A DNA stretch of 64,000 nucleotides, taken from Shewanella sp. MBTL60-007. GTDB lineage: Bacteria > Pseudomonadota > Gammaproteobacteria > Enterobacterales > Shewanellaceae. The notes under the pieces were generated by a model. It made no database searches. It was not told where the DNA came from and was given only the letters and a program-made list of their open reading frames with translations. Made by a program: the position numbers and the translations under genes. Location: NCBI RefSeq assembly GCF_019654915.1, contig NZ_BPET01000010.1, positions 40,516 to 104,515 of the forward strand. Direction: 5' to 3'. Positions 36,210 through 45,412 of this stretch are shown in pieces; the first letter of the stretch is position 1; the number at the start of each line of letters is the position of its first letter.

Positions 36210-37514
36210 CTATAGGCGCAGCAGATCTCCTCGCCACAAACGCCGTTTCGCAAACCAAAGCGCCACAAAAGAGAGTAATGTAAATAGCAGATCCCATCTA
36301 ACCATGTGCCAGACTTGTTCACCGCTTTCAACACTAGCTAGCCCCGCTGATACCCAGCCAGACAATATGCCAATGAGGAAAATCAACCCAGAGATCTGCA
36401 GCGACGTGCGGCACATGGATCCCAAGCCAAGAGTTATCCCACAACCGAACAGCGTAGTTAATACGATATGTAACCAGATAGAGAGGTTAATGGCTGGATT
36501 GAGCAGACTAACTAGGCTAGCAGTGATCACCATGCTGATGGTTAATATGGCCAACAGGCGATACTGCGCCTTCATAAAGGCTTCTATCATCCCCTGCTTA
36601 CCATCAAATCCTGGCAGAACGAATAGGCTCTCAACCGCGCGCCAACGCTGAATACGGCTCCAGTGCAACATGCCACACAAGATACAATTAAACTGCACCA
36701 GTAAACTCAATACAGGCACTTGGTAACCCATATAGTGAGCGATGAGGGCTAAGCTCAGGGTAAATAACGGCATGGCAAACAACATGATGCTAAATACCGG
36801 GCCGATAAAATAATTAGCCGGGTGTAGGCTAAGTTCGAGTCTGTTCAATAACTTAAATGATTGTGGTGACGGTAACCAGAACCAGCCCATCTCGAGTCCA
36901 TTTAAGTAAACGCTGCGCGCCCTACTATTCCAGCCTAACCGCGTCAGTTTTTGCCACAGGATTACCGCTAAGACTAAGACCGCAAACAGTAATAGCAAGC
37001 TAGCACCTTGGGGTAATAAGCCAACCAAATAGGGATATATAGGTAGCGAGATATAGAGTAAAAACGATAGGTAAAAAGCATTACTCGTTGTCAAACTCAG
37101 ATAGAGAAAACCGAAGCTGAATAGCAAGGTCAGCAGCAACTCTGCTGTTTTATCTAACGCATCGTGGGCCAACAAAAAAACTACCGCAGTAATAATGGTG
37201 GTCAGCAATAAGCTCAAGGCCTGTAGTAACACATTTTGACGATATTGAGGGACTAATGTTGCCCACTCGGTTGCCGATAAACGGTTAAGCTGCCAAGCAA
37301 TCGCCACACAAGTCGAAGCGACAAACATATTCATCAATAGGACTAGCGTATCAACTTTGCGCTCTGCGTTATCGGGCAATAAAAGCGGTAAACCCAACGC
37401 CATGACCAACCCGAGCATCGCGACCCCTAGAAAACTGGCACAGCCTAAATCAAACAGCCATAAGCGCGTCCATCCCTTTACCCACCTTCCTGAGCGGATC
37501 AACGCCCAGTTCAT
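36210..37514 (-). CDS. Hypothetical membrane protein, likely ABC-2-type permease partner
   Basis: 434 aa with about 10-12 hydrophobic segments and no catalytic motif. It starts inside the end of the ATPase gene (4-nt overlap), so it is probably the membrane half of that transporter. No family name can be given from the sequence alone. The order GntR regulator, ATPase, membrane protein matches YtrA-type systems that respond to cell-envelope stress; the substrate is unknown. Confidence 0.7.
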   Translation of the reverse strand: MNWALIRSGRWVKGWTRLWLFDLGCASFLGVAMLGLVMALGLPLLLPDNAERKVDTLVLLMNMFVASTCVAIAWQLNRLSATEWATLVPQYRQNVLLQALSLLLTTIITAVVFLLAHDALDKTAELLLTLLFSFGFLYLSLTTSNAFYLSFLLYISLPIYPYLVGLLPQGASLLLLFAVLVLAVILWQKLTRLGWNSRARSVYLNGLEMGWFWLPSPQSFKLLNRLELSLHPANYFIGPVFSIMLFAMPLFTLSLALIAHYMGYQVPVLSLLVQFNCILCGMLHWSRIQRWRAVESLFVLPGFDGKQGMIEAFMKAQYRLLAILTISMVITASLVSLLNPAINLSIWLHIVLTTLFGCGITLGLGSMCRTSLQISGLIFLIGILSGWVSAGLASVESGEQVWHMVRWDLLFTLLSFVALWFAKRRLWRGDLLRL

Positions 37515-38353
37515 GAGTGCAACTCCATAAATAGTTGCTCAAGGTTAAGGGTGTCAGCAGTTACCAGCCCTTCAAAACTGTGTTGATAGTTATCCACCAG
37601 CACCTTGCAACCTCGGCGATTCAACACCGTAAGCTCTGCAGGTAACTCCGCTTTATCCTCAAGGCTCAACAACTTTACCTGTTCACGCAGTTCATCGATC
37701 TCTTTAAACAGCACCAGTTCGCCTCTTTTAATCAATGCTAGATGGCTGGCGACACGCTCGAGATCAGAGGTGATATGGGAGGAAAACAACACACAGGAGC
37801 CTGATTCGATGGCAAGTTCGAACAAATCGGCCATAAATTTGCGTCGTGCAATCGGGTCTAAACTCGCAACAGGTTCATCTAAGATAAGTAGTTTGGGGCG
37901 ATAAGACATGGCCATAATCAAAGCCAAGGATTGGCGTTGCCCCACAGACAGGCGCTGAACTTGCTGTTTAGGATCGAGATCGAAGCGTTTGAGCCACTCA
38001 GCCTCTAATGCCATATCCCAATCGGGATAGAAGCTGCGGTGTAGATCGAGTGCTTTTGCCACACTAAAGCCTTCGTAGCCAAAAGGCTGCTGCGGTACAT
38101 AGCCAATTTGCATTTTTAGCTCAGAGCTGAGCTCTGCTACTGAGGCACCGAGGACGCTTACCTCGCCTGAGCAAGGTTCCATAATCCCTAATGCACAACG
38201 CATCAAGGTCGACTTACCCGCGCCATTTTGCCCAAGCAGTCCAACGACCATGCCTGGGTAGAGCTTTAAACTCAATGACTTCAAGGCACTCTGTCCGTCG
38301 AAGTCTTTATTTACCTGCGTAAATGCTAAAGTCGGCGTTTGCTTCATTTCCAT
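37511..38353 (-). CDS. ABC transporter ATP-binding protein (YtrB-like)
   Basis: 280 aa. Walker A GLLGQNGAGKST, signature LSVGQRQSLAL, Walker B LLILDEPVASLDP and switch His in LFSSHITSDLERV. AAGGA lies 9 nt before the ATG. It follows a GntR/YtrA regulator gene and overlaps the permease-like gene by 4 nt, so it energises that membrane protein. Confidence 0.88.
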   Translation of the reverse strand: MEMKQTPTLAFTQVNKDFDGQSALKSLSLKLYPGMVVGLLGQNGAGKSTLMRCALGIMEPCSGEVSVLGASVAELSSELKMQIGYVPQQPFGYEGFSVAKALDLHRSFYPDWDMALEAEWLKRFDLDPKQQVQRLSVGQRQSLALIMAMSYRPKLLILDEPVASLDPIARRKFMADLFELAIESGSCVLFSSHITSDLERVASHLALIKRGELVLFKEIDELREQVKLLSLEDKAELPAELTVLNRRGCKVLVDNYQHSFEGLVTADTLNLEQLFMELHS

Positions 38354-38399
38354 CGAAAATAGTCCTTAAGTCCTGCTAAATCATTTATATAGCTCGGTG

Positions 38400-38774
38400 C
38401 TATTTTTGCCAGCGTTCTCCCAGCAAGGTTTGTAATCCTTCTAGCTCGATCCCCAACTGCTGCGCTTGCTTAATGAGTGCATCGACTTGAGGAAAGATGA
38501 GTTTATCGCTGTTATTGGCTTCATTTTGCTCTCTTTGAGCCACACGAGTGGGCTGACCACGGCGACGCTCCAACCAGCCTTGTTCGACAAGTTGCTGAAT
38601 CGCACGGGATACCGTCATGGGGTTAACGGTAAGGTGTTCGGCCATTTGACGTACAGACGGCAAGACCTGCTCACTCTGCAGTTGGCCACCCACAATCAAG
38701 CGCACGATCTGCTCGCTCAATTGTCGATAAATGGGTTCACCACTACTGGGGTTGACATTTAGTTGTTCTAACAT
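38400..38774 (-). CDS. GntR-family regulator, YtrA subfamily
   Basis: 124 aa: winged-helix DNA-binding domain (about 10-75; SGEPIYRQLSEQIVRLIVGG, LPSVRQMAEHLTVNPMTVSRAIQQLVEQGWLERRRG) and a short helical tail for dimerisation, as in YtrA rather than full-size GntR proteins. It heads the operon with the ABC genes and likely represses it through the palindrome at 38787-38818. Confidence 0.88.
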   Translation of the reverse strand: MLEQLNVNPSSGEPIYRQLSEQIVRLIVGGQLQSEQVLPSVRQMAEHLTVNPMTVSRAIQQLVEQGWLERRRGQPTRVAQREQNEANNSDKLIFPQVDALIKQAQQLGIELEGLQTLLGERWQK

Positions 38775-38786
38775 TAGCCTTTGGTT

Positions 38787-38818
38787 ACTGTATTAATACA
38801 TTGATACACCGATACAGT
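38787..38818. promoter_or_regulatory. Candidate operator for the YtrA-type regulator
   Basis: ACTGTAT (38787-38793) and ATACAGT (38812-38818) are inverted, and TGTATTAATACA (38789-38800) is itself a perfect palindrome. It lies 13 nt upstream of the regulator gene and 47 nt upstream of the divergent hydrolase gene, so it could control both. Confidence 0.6.
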
Positions 38819-38864
38819 ACAAAGTTAACATAGATACGCTAAATTGCAATAAGGAATCAGTATC

Positions 38865-40436
38865 ATGCTTCATGGAATGTACTCTCAATTACGCGCTCGA
38901 GTGGCCCCTGCGCTATGGCGTAAAAAACCGCTAGCCACGGCGTTCATACTCAGCGCTGGGCTACTCATTCCTTCTGCTCAAGCGGACACTTCTGCCAATC
39001 CGACTCACGCTAAACCCAACAATCAGCAAGCCTGTTATGTCGACGGTCTATCAGAGCAGATGCAGTGTGGCTTTATCTTGGTTCCTGAAAATTATGCCAA
39101 GCCAGACGGCAAGCAGATTGAGATCCACTATGTGGTGATGCCCGCGATTAAACCTAGCGACAAAGTTGAAGCCCTACTCGCCATTGCGGGTGGCCCAGGG
39201 CAATCAGCCATCGAAAATGCTCAAGGCTTCGATCGCATGCTCTCTAAAGTTCGCCAAACCCAAGATGTGATTCTTATCGACCAGCGAGGTACAGGTCAAT
39301 CAAACCAATTACAATGTATCGGTGATGGTTTCGACAGTGCGCTGGCGGTTAATGAAAGTGATTTTGATACCCGGTTGGAGACTCAAAAATGCCTCGACAC
39401 ACTCGATGCAGACGTCACCCAATACGGCAGCCTCAGCGCCCTTAAAGATTTCGAGACGGTAAGACAGCATTTAGGCTACCAGAAGCTACACCTCTACGGT
39501 GTATCCTATGGCACACGCATGGCGCAGCTGTATATGCGTCACTATCCACAAAGCCTAGTAACCGTCACCTTAGATGGCGTGGTACCTATGCAGCAGAGCG
39601 TGCTAGCCATAGGTAATGCCATCGCCCGCGCATTCGATCTACTCATTGAAGATTGCACCAATAACCGCCTTTGTCATGGTCAATTTCCGCAGCTTAGATC
39701 CGATCTAGAAAAGGTCGATGCCGAGCTGACTCAAGGGCCAAAGATTAGCCAAGTGCCCGACCCGCTTACCGGTGAAATGACCCAACTGACTCTGACCCGC
39801 AGCAAGTTTAAGGGTGCACTACGCATGGCGCTGTATTCTCCAAGTACGCGTTCGCTTATGCCCCATGCGATTCACCAAGCTGCCAAGGGCAACTATCAAC
39901 CTATCACGGGCCTCTATGCAATGGGGATCGACAACGCAGGTATCGCCATGGGGATGCACGCCTCTGTGGTGTGTGGTGAAGATTGGCAGCGGCTGACACC
40001 CGAACTTCGTGCGAAAACCAGCGAGAGCTACTTTGGCAAAGAGATGCTAAAAACTTTTGCCGAGTCCTGTGCGGTGTGGAACATGCCTGCGGTCGATGCC
40101 AGCTTTAGCGAGCCAATTAGCAGCGATATTCCGACACTCTTGTTATCAGGCGAGCTTGATCCTGCCACCCCACCAAGCTGGGGCGAATTGGCCATGGAAA
40201 AGCTTAGCAATGCCAAACACTTTATCGCCCCTTATGCGACTCATGGGGTGGCTTATCAGTCCTGCGGGAATGATTTAATCGCACAGCTGGTAGAGCAAGG
40301 GTCGGTAGCCGAACTTGATGCCGAGTGCCTCAATGAGGACATTCGCCGTAACTTCTATCTTAACGCCAGCACAGTTGAAGCAATTCCAAGCGATACTCCC
40401 GTAAAATTAAACGAACAGACAGCCCTGAACAAGTAA
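38865..40436 (+). CDS. Exported alpha/beta hydrolase with TAP-like C-terminus
   Basis: 523 aa. A long basic signal peptide (about 1-40, ending SAQA) suggests a periplasmic protein. The nucleophile elbow GVSYGTR, oxyanion region LAIAGGPGQSA and DQRGTGQS are typical of prolyl-aminopeptidase/tripeptidyl-aminopeptidase-like hydrolases. The C-terminal part has the acid (GELDPATPP) and the His (ATHGVAY). AAGGA precedes the start. It is 10 nt ahead of an ABC exporter of Nat type, with which it forms an operon; the link between peptidase and exporter is unknown. Confidence 0.85.
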   Translation: MLHGMYSQLRARVAPALWRKKPLATAFILSAGLLIPSAQADTSANPTHAKPNNQQACYVDGLSEQMQCGFILVPENYAKPDGKQIEIHYVVMPAIKPSDKVEALLAIAGGPGQSAIENAQGFDRMLSKVRQTQDVILIDQRGTGQSNQLQCIGDGFDSALAVNESDFDTRLETQKCLDTLDADVTQYGSLSALKDFETVRQHLGYQKLHLYGVSYGTRMAQLYMRHYPQSLVTVTLDGVVPMQQSVLAIGNAIARAFDLLIEDCTNNRLCHGQFPQLRSDLEKVDAELTQGPKISQVPDPLTGEMTQLTLTRSKFKGALRMALYSPSTRSLMPHAIHQAAKGNYQPITGLYAMGIDNAGIAMGMHASVVCGEDWQRLTPELRAKTSESYFGKEMLKTFAESCAVWNMPAVDASFSEPISSDIPTLLLSGELDPATPPSWGELAMEKLSNAKHFIAPYATHGVAYQSCGNDLIAQLVEQGSVAELDAECLNEDIRRNFYLNASTVEAIPSDTPVKLNEQTALNK

Positions 40437-40446
40437 GGACACAGCC

Positions 40447-41181
40447 ATGATACAAGTATCAAATTTATCGAAACGCATCGGAGATGTGCAGGCGCTGAAC
40501 GATTTAAGTTTTTCAGCCCTCGATGGCCAGATCACCGGTCTGCTCGGGCCCAATGGCGCAGGCAAGACCACCTGCTTACGCACTGTGTTTGGCCTGCTTA
40601 AGCCCGATAATGGTATAGCCGAGATCGATGGTATCGATATCGCCAAATCCCCCGTTGCCGCCAAGCAGCAGTTAGGCTTGTTTCCCGACCCATTCGGACT
40701 ATACGAGCGCCTAACGCCGCGGGAGTACATCAGCTACTTCGCCGAGTTAAATGGTCTATCCCGCAAAGAAGCGAAGCTGGCAACCAGTAAGGTGATCGAC
40801 AAACTGCATCTCGCCGATATCGCCGATAGACAGTGTAAAGGCTTCTCACAGGGACAAAGAATGAAGACGGCGCTAGCGCAGGCGATTGTCCACCAGCCCA
40901 CCAATATCATTCTCGATGAGCCTACCCGTGGCCTTGATGTAATGAGCACCCGCGTCCTACGAGACATCTTGCGAGATCTAAAGAGTCAGGGCCACTGTGT
41001 GTTGTTCTCTAGCCATGTGATGCAAGAGGTTGCCGCTCTGTGTGATCAGGTGATCGTAATGGCCGAGGGCCGAGTCGTTGCGGTAGGTAGCCCTGACGCA
41101 CTCTGTCAGCAGACGGGTAAAGCCTCTCTCGAAGATGCCTTTATCCAACTAATTGGTACCGACGAAGGCATTGCAGCCTAA
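40447..41181 (+). CDS. ABC transporter ATP-binding protein (NatA-like)
   Basis: 244 aa. Walker A GLLGPNGAGKTT, signature FSQGQRMKTALAQA, Walker B IILDEPTRGLD and switch LFSSHVMQEV. Most similar in layout to NatA of the Na+ exporter NatAB. It lies between the hydrolase and the NatB-like permease in one operon. Confidence 0.88.
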   Translation: MIQVSNLSKRIGDVQALNDLSFSALDGQITGLLGPNGAGKTTCLRTVFGLLKPDNGIAEIDGIDIAKSPVAAKQQLGLFPDPFGLYERLTPREYISYFAELNGLSRKEAKLATSKVIDKLHLADIADRQCKGFSQGQRMKTALAQAIVHQPTNIILDEPTRGLDVMSTRVLRDILRDLKSQGHCVLFSSHVMQEVAALCDQVIVMAEGRVVAVGSPDALCQQTGKASLEDAFIQLIGTDEGIAA

Positions 41182-41206
41182 TACGTGGCGTTAAAAGGAT
41201 TTCAAA

Positions 41207-42343
41207 ATGAGTAATAAAATAATTTCTATGATCCGCAAAGAGCTGATCGACGCCGCTCGTGATAAACGCTCGGTAATGGCGGGCCTCTACTACGCAGTCG
41301 GCGCACCACTGCTGATGTGCGGCATGTTCTTTCTGCTAATCGGCCAGCTAACCAGCCCTGAAGATCTCAATATTGAGATAGATAACGCCAAAGGCGCACC
41401 GGATCTGGTGAAGTTTCTCTCTAGCCGCGGCATATCCCAAGGCGATGGTGAAGACACAAAAGACATTCAGTTAGTGATCAGCGATGACTACGCAGCCAAT
41501 ATGGCAAAGGGTCTTAGCGCCGAGGTCACTGTGATTGCCGATGCCTCAGATGAGAAGCTACAGATCTCGATTCGTCGTCTCGAAAAGAGCCTGCAGGAAT
41601 ACAGTGGCGAGATGGGCAGCCTGCGCCTAATCGCTCGCGGTATCGACCCACGAGTGATGCAAGCGATTAAGCTCAATGTCGAAGATAAGGCCACCCCAGA
41701 TTCTAAGGCTGGCATGATCTTGGGCTTAGCAACCATGACCATGATCTACGCAGTGTTTATCTCAGGCATGAACTTGGCCATCGATACCAGTGCAGGTGAG
41801 CGCGAGCGTAACTCACTGGCACTACTGTTGAGCCATCCGGTTTCTACCTGGGAAATTGTTATCGCTAAGATTACTGCGGTCACCATTTTTGCCATGGTGG
41901 GACTCGTGCTGACACTCATCGTCTCCAAATTCGCCTACGCCTTTGTCCCTTGGCAGGAGCTTGGATTTGCCGTCAGCGTTAACACTAATTTTATGTTGAT
42001 GATGCTGATTGTCGGTGCCCCTGTGGCGATTATGGCCGCCTGTTTGCAACTGTTTGTCTCCTTTATGGCCAAGAGCTTTAAGGAGGCACAGTCATACATC
42101 ACTATCGTGTTAATGGTGCCTATGATGCTCGCCATGGCCGCTAGCTACAACATCGCGCCAGAAACCATTCAGTGGTTGCCAGTATCGGGACAACTTCAAG
42201 CCTTGATTGAGTTTATTAAGGGTCGCGAAATCCCCATGATGCAGTTAACCGTATCATCGGCAGCAACACTGGCAATTGCACTTGGTCTTGCCATTGGCAT
42301 GCAAAAGTCGCTGAAGAGCGAGAAGATTGTGTTTGGCCTGTAA
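41207..42343 (+). CDS. ABC-2 permease (NatB-like)
   Basis: 378 aa. One N-terminal membrane helix (about 28-48), a periplasmic domain of about 110 aa and five or six helices from about 170. RKELIDAARDKRSVMAGL at the N-terminus and DTSAGERERNSLALLLSHPVSTWEIVIAKI are hallmark NatB segments. With the ATPase before it this may export Na+ or peptides; the substrate is not certain. Confidence 0.86.
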   Translation: MSNKIISMIRKELIDAARDKRSVMAGLYYAVGAPLLMCGMFFLLIGQLTSPEDLNIEIDNAKGAPDLVKFLSSRGISQGDGEDTKDIQLVISDDYAANMAKGLSAEVTVIADASDEKLQISIRRLEKSLQEYSGEMGSLRLIARGIDPRVMQAIKLNVEDKATPDSKAGMILGLATMTMIYAVFISGMNLAIDTSAGERERNSLALLLSHPVSTWEIVIAKITAVTIFAMVGLVLTLIVSKFAYAFVPWQELGFAVSVNTNFMLMMLIVGAPVAIMAACLQLFVSFMAKSFKEAQSYITIVLMVPMMLAMAASYNIAPETIQWLPVSGQLQALIEFIKGREIPMMQLTVSSAATLAIALGLAIGMQKSLKSEKIVFGL

Positions 42344-42419
42344 AAAGAGAGTGGGCTATCGGGGGAAATACTCCCTCGATAACGCCATTCATTTGATAGC
42401 CCTTTAAAGGATTAGGAAT

Positions 42420-42677
42420 ATGGAAATGGAATTTTTCGATAAAATCTTAGCAAGTGATAACTATGCTTTTATGGCAATACTTGCCGTAGCGGTAGTAGTT
42501 ATCTGGTTTCTACCTGCCATGTTGGCACTAGTGTTTAATCGCAAACACTTCAAACTGATTTTACTCGCCTGTATCCCTGCTGGTTTTTCACTGATTGCAT
42601 GGGGTGGCGTGATGGTTTGGGCTATCACAGGTAAGGCCGTTGATAAGTATGCAAGTCGAGCTAATGCTCAAAGCTAA
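42420..42677 (+). CDS. Small membrane protein, superinfection-immunity-like
   Basis: 85 aa with two hydrophobic segments (about 16-38 and 44-70). IWFLPAMLALVFNRKH followed by IAWGGVMVWAI recalls the superinfection-immunity (Imm_superinfect) family, whose members include the T4 Imm protein but which also occur as chromosomal genes of unknown role. Preceded by AAAGGATTAGGA. It forms a pair with the next gene and may extend the Nat-type operon. The family match is by eye and moderate. Confidence 0.6.
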   Translation: MEMEFFDKILASDNYAFMAILAVAVVVIWFLPAMLALVFNRKHFKLILLACIPAGFSLIAWGGVMVWAITGKAVDKYASRANAQS

Positions 42678-42709
42678 AAGACATAGATAACTGAATAAGG
42701 AGTACCACT

Positions 42710-42940
42710 ATGGATATCCCCATGATCGTATTAATTGTCGCTATCGTTGCAATTGCCACCGCAGGAGAGGCGTTTAAGCACTACCTTAAGTCGCGAAAGA
42801 TCACTAGCTCAGAGCTCACTAACAACGAGCTTGAACTACTGCGTAAGCAAAATCGACATTTAGAGCAACGGGTGGAAGTGCTTGAAAAAATCGTTACTGA
42901 TAGCAGTTATGATTTAAAATCTAAGATCAACGCACTGTAA
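42710..42940 (+). CDS. Small membrane protein with coiled coil, PspB-like
   Basis: 76 aa: one N-terminal membrane helix (about 4-22), then a cytoplasmic helix with heptads (LTNNELELLRKQNRHLEQRV, about 36-60). The plan is that of phage-shock protein B, but no pspA or pspC lies nearby. AAGGAG lies ahead of the ATG. It could be an envelope-stress sensor; this is inference from architecture. Confidence 0.6.
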   Translation: MDIPMIVLIVAIVAIATAGEAFKHYLKSRKITSSELTNNELELLRKQNRHLEQRVEVLEKIVTDSSYDLKSKINAL

Positions 42941-43003
42941 GCCACAGTAAAGAGGCTGTTTTTACCCATAGATTAATGACTTCGACAACTAACGTAGAAA
43001 ACA

Positions 43004-44011
43004 TTAACAGCAGTCATGGGTATTAAATTTTTGCCGATAAGCCCGCGGCGACAAGCTCGTGGTTTGAATGAACAACTTTCTAAATGAACTCACATCCTCA
43101 TAGCCGACCTTCTCAACTATCTGCTCTATAGCCAGTTCCGTCGTTTCTAGTAATCGCTTAGCCTCATCGACCCTAATCCGCTGTATATAACTAGCTGGCG
43201 TTTCATTTATTGCCTTCTTAAAGCGACGGATCAAGGTACGCTTACCTAGGGCAAATTTATCGGCAATATCATCTAACTGTAGACTTCTATTTAGGTGCAA
43301 TTGCATCCAGTCTTGAATGCGAGCCACCAGTTCATCCTTGTGCCGCGGTTCAGCATCTAAAGTCATAAAGGCTTGTTGTGAGGTACGATTCGGATCGATA
43401 AGCAGCACCTTGGCCATCTGCATCGCAATCTGCTCCCCCGCAAGTTTCTGCACCAGCTGCAACGCCAAACTCAAGTTAGCGCTAGTAGCCCCTGCCGTAT
43501 AGTACTGACCGTCATTCATCACCACATGCTCACTACACAGGTTAACCAGAGGAAAGCTCAGCCTAAACAATTCGGCTAACCACCACACACAGGTAGCTTT
43601 CTTGTGATCGAGTAGCCCTGTTGCCGCTAGCATTAAGGTACCCGAACAATAAGCCGCTATCGGTTTTCCCGTACTAGCAAATTGGCGCAAGCTTGCTATA
43701 TGCGGTTTAAAATCATCTAGGTAGGCATTAAATTGTGCTCGATTAGTAATGGTCGCCGAGGCAACGACTAAGGCATCTGCATGGCTAAGATAATGCTCAG
43801 CTTTATCATGGGCAATAACAGGAAGCTGGACATTATGGTCACTCTTGATCGGCTCTCCATGAGGCGAAATAATCGCACACTCAAATAGCGCCTCATCGGC
43901 ATCGGGATGAGTCTCTTTCCAGTAAGTATTACTGAAGCTAAATACATCCATAAAGCTAAGAATGCCACCAGCCACTGCGTTATCGGCCGCTAGAACTACG
44001 ATTCGCTTCAT
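43004..44011 (-). CDS. GlxA-type transcriptional regulator (DJ-1/PfpI plus AraC)
   Basis: 335 aa. The N-terminal amidotransferase-like domain (1-195) has AAYCSGTLMLAATGLLDHKKATCVWW, with the Cys of the nucleophile elbow. The C-terminal AraC domain (about 225-330) has two helix-turn-helices (LDDIADKFALGKRTLIRRFKK and IEQIVEKVGYEDVSSFRKLF). The target is unknown; a small membrane protein gene is divergent from it and could be one. Confidence 0.87.
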   Translation of the reverse strand: MKRIVVLAADNAVAGGILSFMDVFSFSNTYWKETHPDADEALFECAIISPHGEPIKSDHNVQLPVIAHDKAEHYLSHADALVVASATITNRAQFNAYLDDFKPHIASLRQFASTGKPIAAYCSGTLMLAATGLLDHKKATCVWWLAELFRLSFPLVNLCSEHVVMNDGQYYTAGATSANLSLALQLVQKLAGEQIAMQMAKVLLIDPNRTSQQAFMTLDAEPRHKDELVARIQDWMQLHLNRSLQLDDIADKFALGKRTLIRRFKKAINETPASYIQRIRVDEAKRLLETTELAIEQIVEKVGYEDVSSFRKLFIQTTSLSPRAYRQKFNTHDCC

Positions 44012-44132
44012 AATTAACCGCCCTTTTCTGTTGTCACTTATCGCCTTTATTTTGTCAATAATGACACTTAAAAGCCGTTTGTCTAGTTTTTATACTGATG
44101 GTTATTGAAGGTTTAGGTATAGGAGTCCAGCT

Positions 44133-44384
44133 ATGGGCATGAATATGAACAAAAGCATGAGTATGGATATTGAGCAGAAATCTGGTCGCAGCATAGGTAA
44201 GGCGCTCAACATCAGAGCACGCTATAAACTACTAAGCCTTAGCTATCTGCTCCCATGCTGGGGCTTGTTATTGTGGCTCAATTTCAACATAGAGCCGCAG
44301 CTGTTTGCTCACTTTATCGCTATCCCTAACCTACTGCTATTAACTGGCTACAGTGCTCATCTGATTGCTCGAAAAGGTGGTTGA
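44133..44384 (+). CDS. Hypothetical small membrane protein
   Basis: 83 aa, not recognised. A Met-rich start (MGMNMNKSMSMD) precedes two hydrophobic segments (about 35-50 and 60-76). AGGAG lies well placed before the ATG. It is divergent from the GlxA-type regulator gene, 121 bp apart. Confidence 0.55.
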   Translation: MGMNMNKSMSMDIEQKSGRSIGKALNIRARYKLLSLSYLLPCWGLLLWLNFNIEPQLFAHFIAIPNLLLLTGYSAHLIARKGG

Positions 44385-44451
44385 ACAAACAACTTAATAG
44401 GGTCAGTTCCTATACTCAAGTGCACTCACTTAAAGCTTTGCAAGCTTTATG

Positions 44452-44480
44452 AAAAAGCCCAGCATATGCTGGGCTTAAAT
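44452..44480 (-). terminator. Terminator after mogA
   Basis: AAGCCCAGCATATGCTGGGCTT is a perfect palindrome; on the minus strand TTTTT follows. A separate AAAGCTT-TGC-AAGCTTT palindrome lies near 44431-44447. Confidence 0.75.
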
Positions 44481-44527
44481 TGAGAATACATCTATTAGTA
44501 AAAACGTATTCTATCAATCCAAAAGAC

Positions 44528-45061
44528 TTACTTGGCCTTAGGTCTGAATGGCTTGATAACCGACTCATCACATTCCAAGAATGGACCGTCCATTAGGTCG
44601 ATACAGTAAGGGATTGCTGGGAACACAGCATCAAGACACTCACGAATAGACTTTGGCTTGCCCGGAAGGTTAACGATGAGAGAGTCGCCACGTAGGCCCG
44701 CAGTTTGGCGCGACAGAATGGCCGTTGGTACAAACTTCAACGATTCGGCGCGCATCAGCTCGCCAAAACCTGGCATCATGCGGTCACATACCGCTTCAGT
44801 CGCTTCAGGCGTCACATCACGCTTAGCTGGGCCTGTACCACCAGTGGTCACGATAAGGCTACAGTTTTGCTCATCGGCCATCTTAATCAAGGTTGCAGAA
44901 ATCACATCCTGCTCATCAGGGATCACCTCATAGATAGGCTCCCACTCAGACGTCAGGTATTCATTCAGTACATCGATAATCGCCTTACCTGAGATATCTT
45001 CATAAATACCCGCACTGGCTCTATCACTTACTGTCACAATACCGATTCTAGCTTTGCTCAT
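44528..45061 (-). CDS. mogA: Molybdopterin adenylyltransferase
   Basis: 177 aa MoaB/Mog fold. TTGGTGPAKRDVTPEAT is the MPT-binding motif, and LIVNLPGKPKSIRECLDAV the C-terminal one. It activates molybdopterin with ATP before molybdenum insertion. The gene stands alone here without other moa/moe genes. Confidence 0.92.
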   Translation of the reverse strand: MSKARIGIVTVSDRASAGIYEDISGKAIIDVLNEYLTSEWEPIYEVIPDEQDVISATLIKMADEQNCSLIVTTGGTGPAKRDVTPEATEAVCDRMMPGFGELMRAESLKFVPTAILSRQTAGLRGDSLIVNLPGKPKSIRECLDAVFPAIPYCIDLMDGPFLECDESVIKPFRPKAK

Positions 45062-45412
45062 TGTCTATTCCTTCAATCTGCTCATGGATAAACTGCTTAT
45101 TTGAAAGTTTATCGTGAACGTTAGCGTCTCTATAGTGTGGCGTTAAAGTAGCACAAAGTTAACGAATTAGACCCAATAAATCTGGCATTAAATATTAAAA
45201 ACTGCCCCCAATGATTTATTGGTTATTCGCTGTTCAACAGGCCACACCCGCTCAAAATACAACCACAATTGAATACATTTACCGCAAACGAGATATAGCT
45301 CGCACAATTTTTGATATCCCAGCCTCTGGCAACACTTGTTTTCGACAAATTCTACCGTACTCTTGCGCCTACTCGAATTCAGCCGAATTCATACCATGTC
45401 GAGGGACAATCT
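45062..45412. other. Gene-free spacer between mogA and the outer-membrane protein gene
   Basis: 351 bp with no supported gene. It holds the divergent promoters. The frame of the downstream gene is open into it (from about 45311), but that part lacks a signal peptide and a ribosome-binding site. Confidence 0.4.

Noticed and set aside
42356..42382. Terminator between the Nat-type permease and the next small gene
   Set aside because: TATCG...CGATA inverted repeat is present, but with a bulge and without a U-run, so read-through is likely.
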